Of a stretch of DNA of 13,231 nucleotides, positions 12,932 through 13,231 are shown piece by piece. Source of the DNA: Methanobacteriota archaeon (GTDB lineage: Archaea; Thermoplasmatota; Thermoplasmata; RBG-16-68-12). The DNA is taken from contig VBLU01000048.1 of the NCBI GenBank assembly GCA_005879065.1, positions 1-13,231 on the forward strand, written 5' to 3'. Within the stretch, counting starts at the first letter, position 1. Every line of letters starts with the position of its first letter. The position numbers and the translations under genes are program-made. The notes below the pieces were generated by a model. It ran no database searches. It worked only from the letters and a program-made list of their open reading frames with translations, and had not been told where the DNA came from.

Positions 12932-13231
12932 ATGAAGGCTCCAACCGTCAAAGGCGCAGAGATCCGCGCACCGATGATCGGACGGGACAGCGCGATCCTC
13001 ACCCGCGAGGCCCTCGCGTTCCTCGCGGACCTGCATCGCCACTTCAATCGGACGCGTCAGGATCTCCTGCATCGCCGCGCAGAGCGCCAAGTTCGGATCG
13101 ATCGCGGCGACATGCTCGACTTCCTTCCGGAGACGGCCTCTGTCCGTGAGGGGTCGTGGAAGATTGGACCGCTTCCCGCGGACTTGCACGATCGAAAGGT
13201 CGAGATCACCGGGCCGACCGATCGGAAGATG
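12932..13231 (+). CDS. aceB: Malate synthase (A/G-type), N-terminal part, runs off the window
   Basis: The first 100 codons of a malate synthase, which condenses acetyl-CoA with glyoxylate to malate in the glyoxylate shunt; the whole enzyme would be about 530 residues. The visible part has the N-terminal clasp features of malate synthase A: AILTREALAFLADLHRHFN, the RRAERQVRIDRGDMLDFLPE segment, then PLPADLHDRKVEITGPTDRK, which leads into the TIM barrel. Active-site residues lie beyond the window. ATG at 12932 is the first start after an in-frame TAG at 12890 and gives the expected short N-terminus; the ribosome binding site is weak (GAGCAGAG). It is read divergently from the HTH_10-Ogt gene. 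With aconitase and fumarate/acetoacetate-producing genes nearby it points to growth on C2 or aromatic carbon. Confidence 0.88.
   Translation, partial: MKAPTVKGAEIRAPMIGRDSAILTREALAFLADLHRHFNRTRQDLLHRRAERQVRIDRGDMLDFLPETASVREGSWKIGPLPADLHDRKVEITGPTDRKM

Noticed and set aside
12679..13047. N-terminal extension of the fusion protein up to ATG 13047 or the ATG at 12933
   Set aside because: It would overlap the malate synthase coding sequence or share its CATG start, the extra residues look like no family, and a better ribosome binding site precedes the ATG at 12678.
11405..13189. 594-codon minus-strand open frame overlapping the fusion gene and malate synthase
   Set aside because: Composition is arginine/glycine/proline rich without any recognisable domain; it is the out-of-frame shadow of the HTH_10-Ogt gene.

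Overview
The window looks like chromosomal DNA of a GC-rich archaeon, most likely a mesophilic, organotrophic Thermoplasmatota lineage. The reasons are a PriS-type DNA primase catalytic subunit, an HTH_10 (bacterio-opsin-activator type) regulator domain that is typical of archaea, a small archaeal-style CBS-pair protein, and compact genes with short gaps and mixed Shine-Dalgarno use. The lineage is inferred from protein character alone; no rRNA or other phylogenetic marker is present. I see no tRNA, rRNA, CRISPR array, transposase or phage gene, and no gene-free stretch longer than 300 bases.

Layout. Bases 1-1820 (+): the 3' part of a 14-TM drug/H+ antiporter-like MFS gene, then a two-CBS-domain protein. 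Bases 1891-6737 (-): an apparent operon read aconitase-like, homogentisate 1,2-dioxygenase, a phosphoribosyltransferase-fold protein, fumarylacetoacetase. The last two overlap at a TGATG. Bases 6895-7878 (+): a dihydroflavonol-reductase-like extended SDR. Bases 7928-9444 (-): a DDAH-like amidinohydrolase followed by the wreck of a short-chain dehydrogenase. Bases 9603-11295 (+): an aldo-keto reductase and the primase subunit. Bases 11307-12678 (-): a 29-residue lysine-rich ORF and, upstream of it, an HTH_10 regulator domain fused to an O6-alkylguanine-DNA alkyltransferase. Bases 12932-13231 (+): the first 100 codons of malate synthase, divergent from the fusion gene.

How it fits together. Homogentisate from tyrosine/phenylalanine would be opened by the dioxygenase and finally cleaved by fumarylacetoacetase to fumarate and acetoacetate. 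Aconitase and malate synthase are the enzymes needed to run the resulting C4/C2 units through the TCA and glyoxylate cycles. The intermediate maleylacetoacetate isomerase is not recognisable here; a phosphoribosyltransferase-fold protein that has lost its PRPP signature sits between the two pathway enzymes.

The most striking observations are: (1) the HTH_10-Ogt fusion, an apparent archaeal counterpart of bacterial Ada built from a different DNA-binding domain; (2) an aconitase in which the first iron-sulfur cysteine is serine and whose N-terminus is broken by a deletion plus frameshift; (3) the PRPP-motif-less phosphoribosyltransferase relative in the homogentisate operon; (4) a dehydrogenase pseudogene whose deletion junction carries a patch resembling the neighbouring DDAH gene; (5) a 14-bp sequence shared, in the same orientation, by the upstream regions of aconitase and malate synthase.
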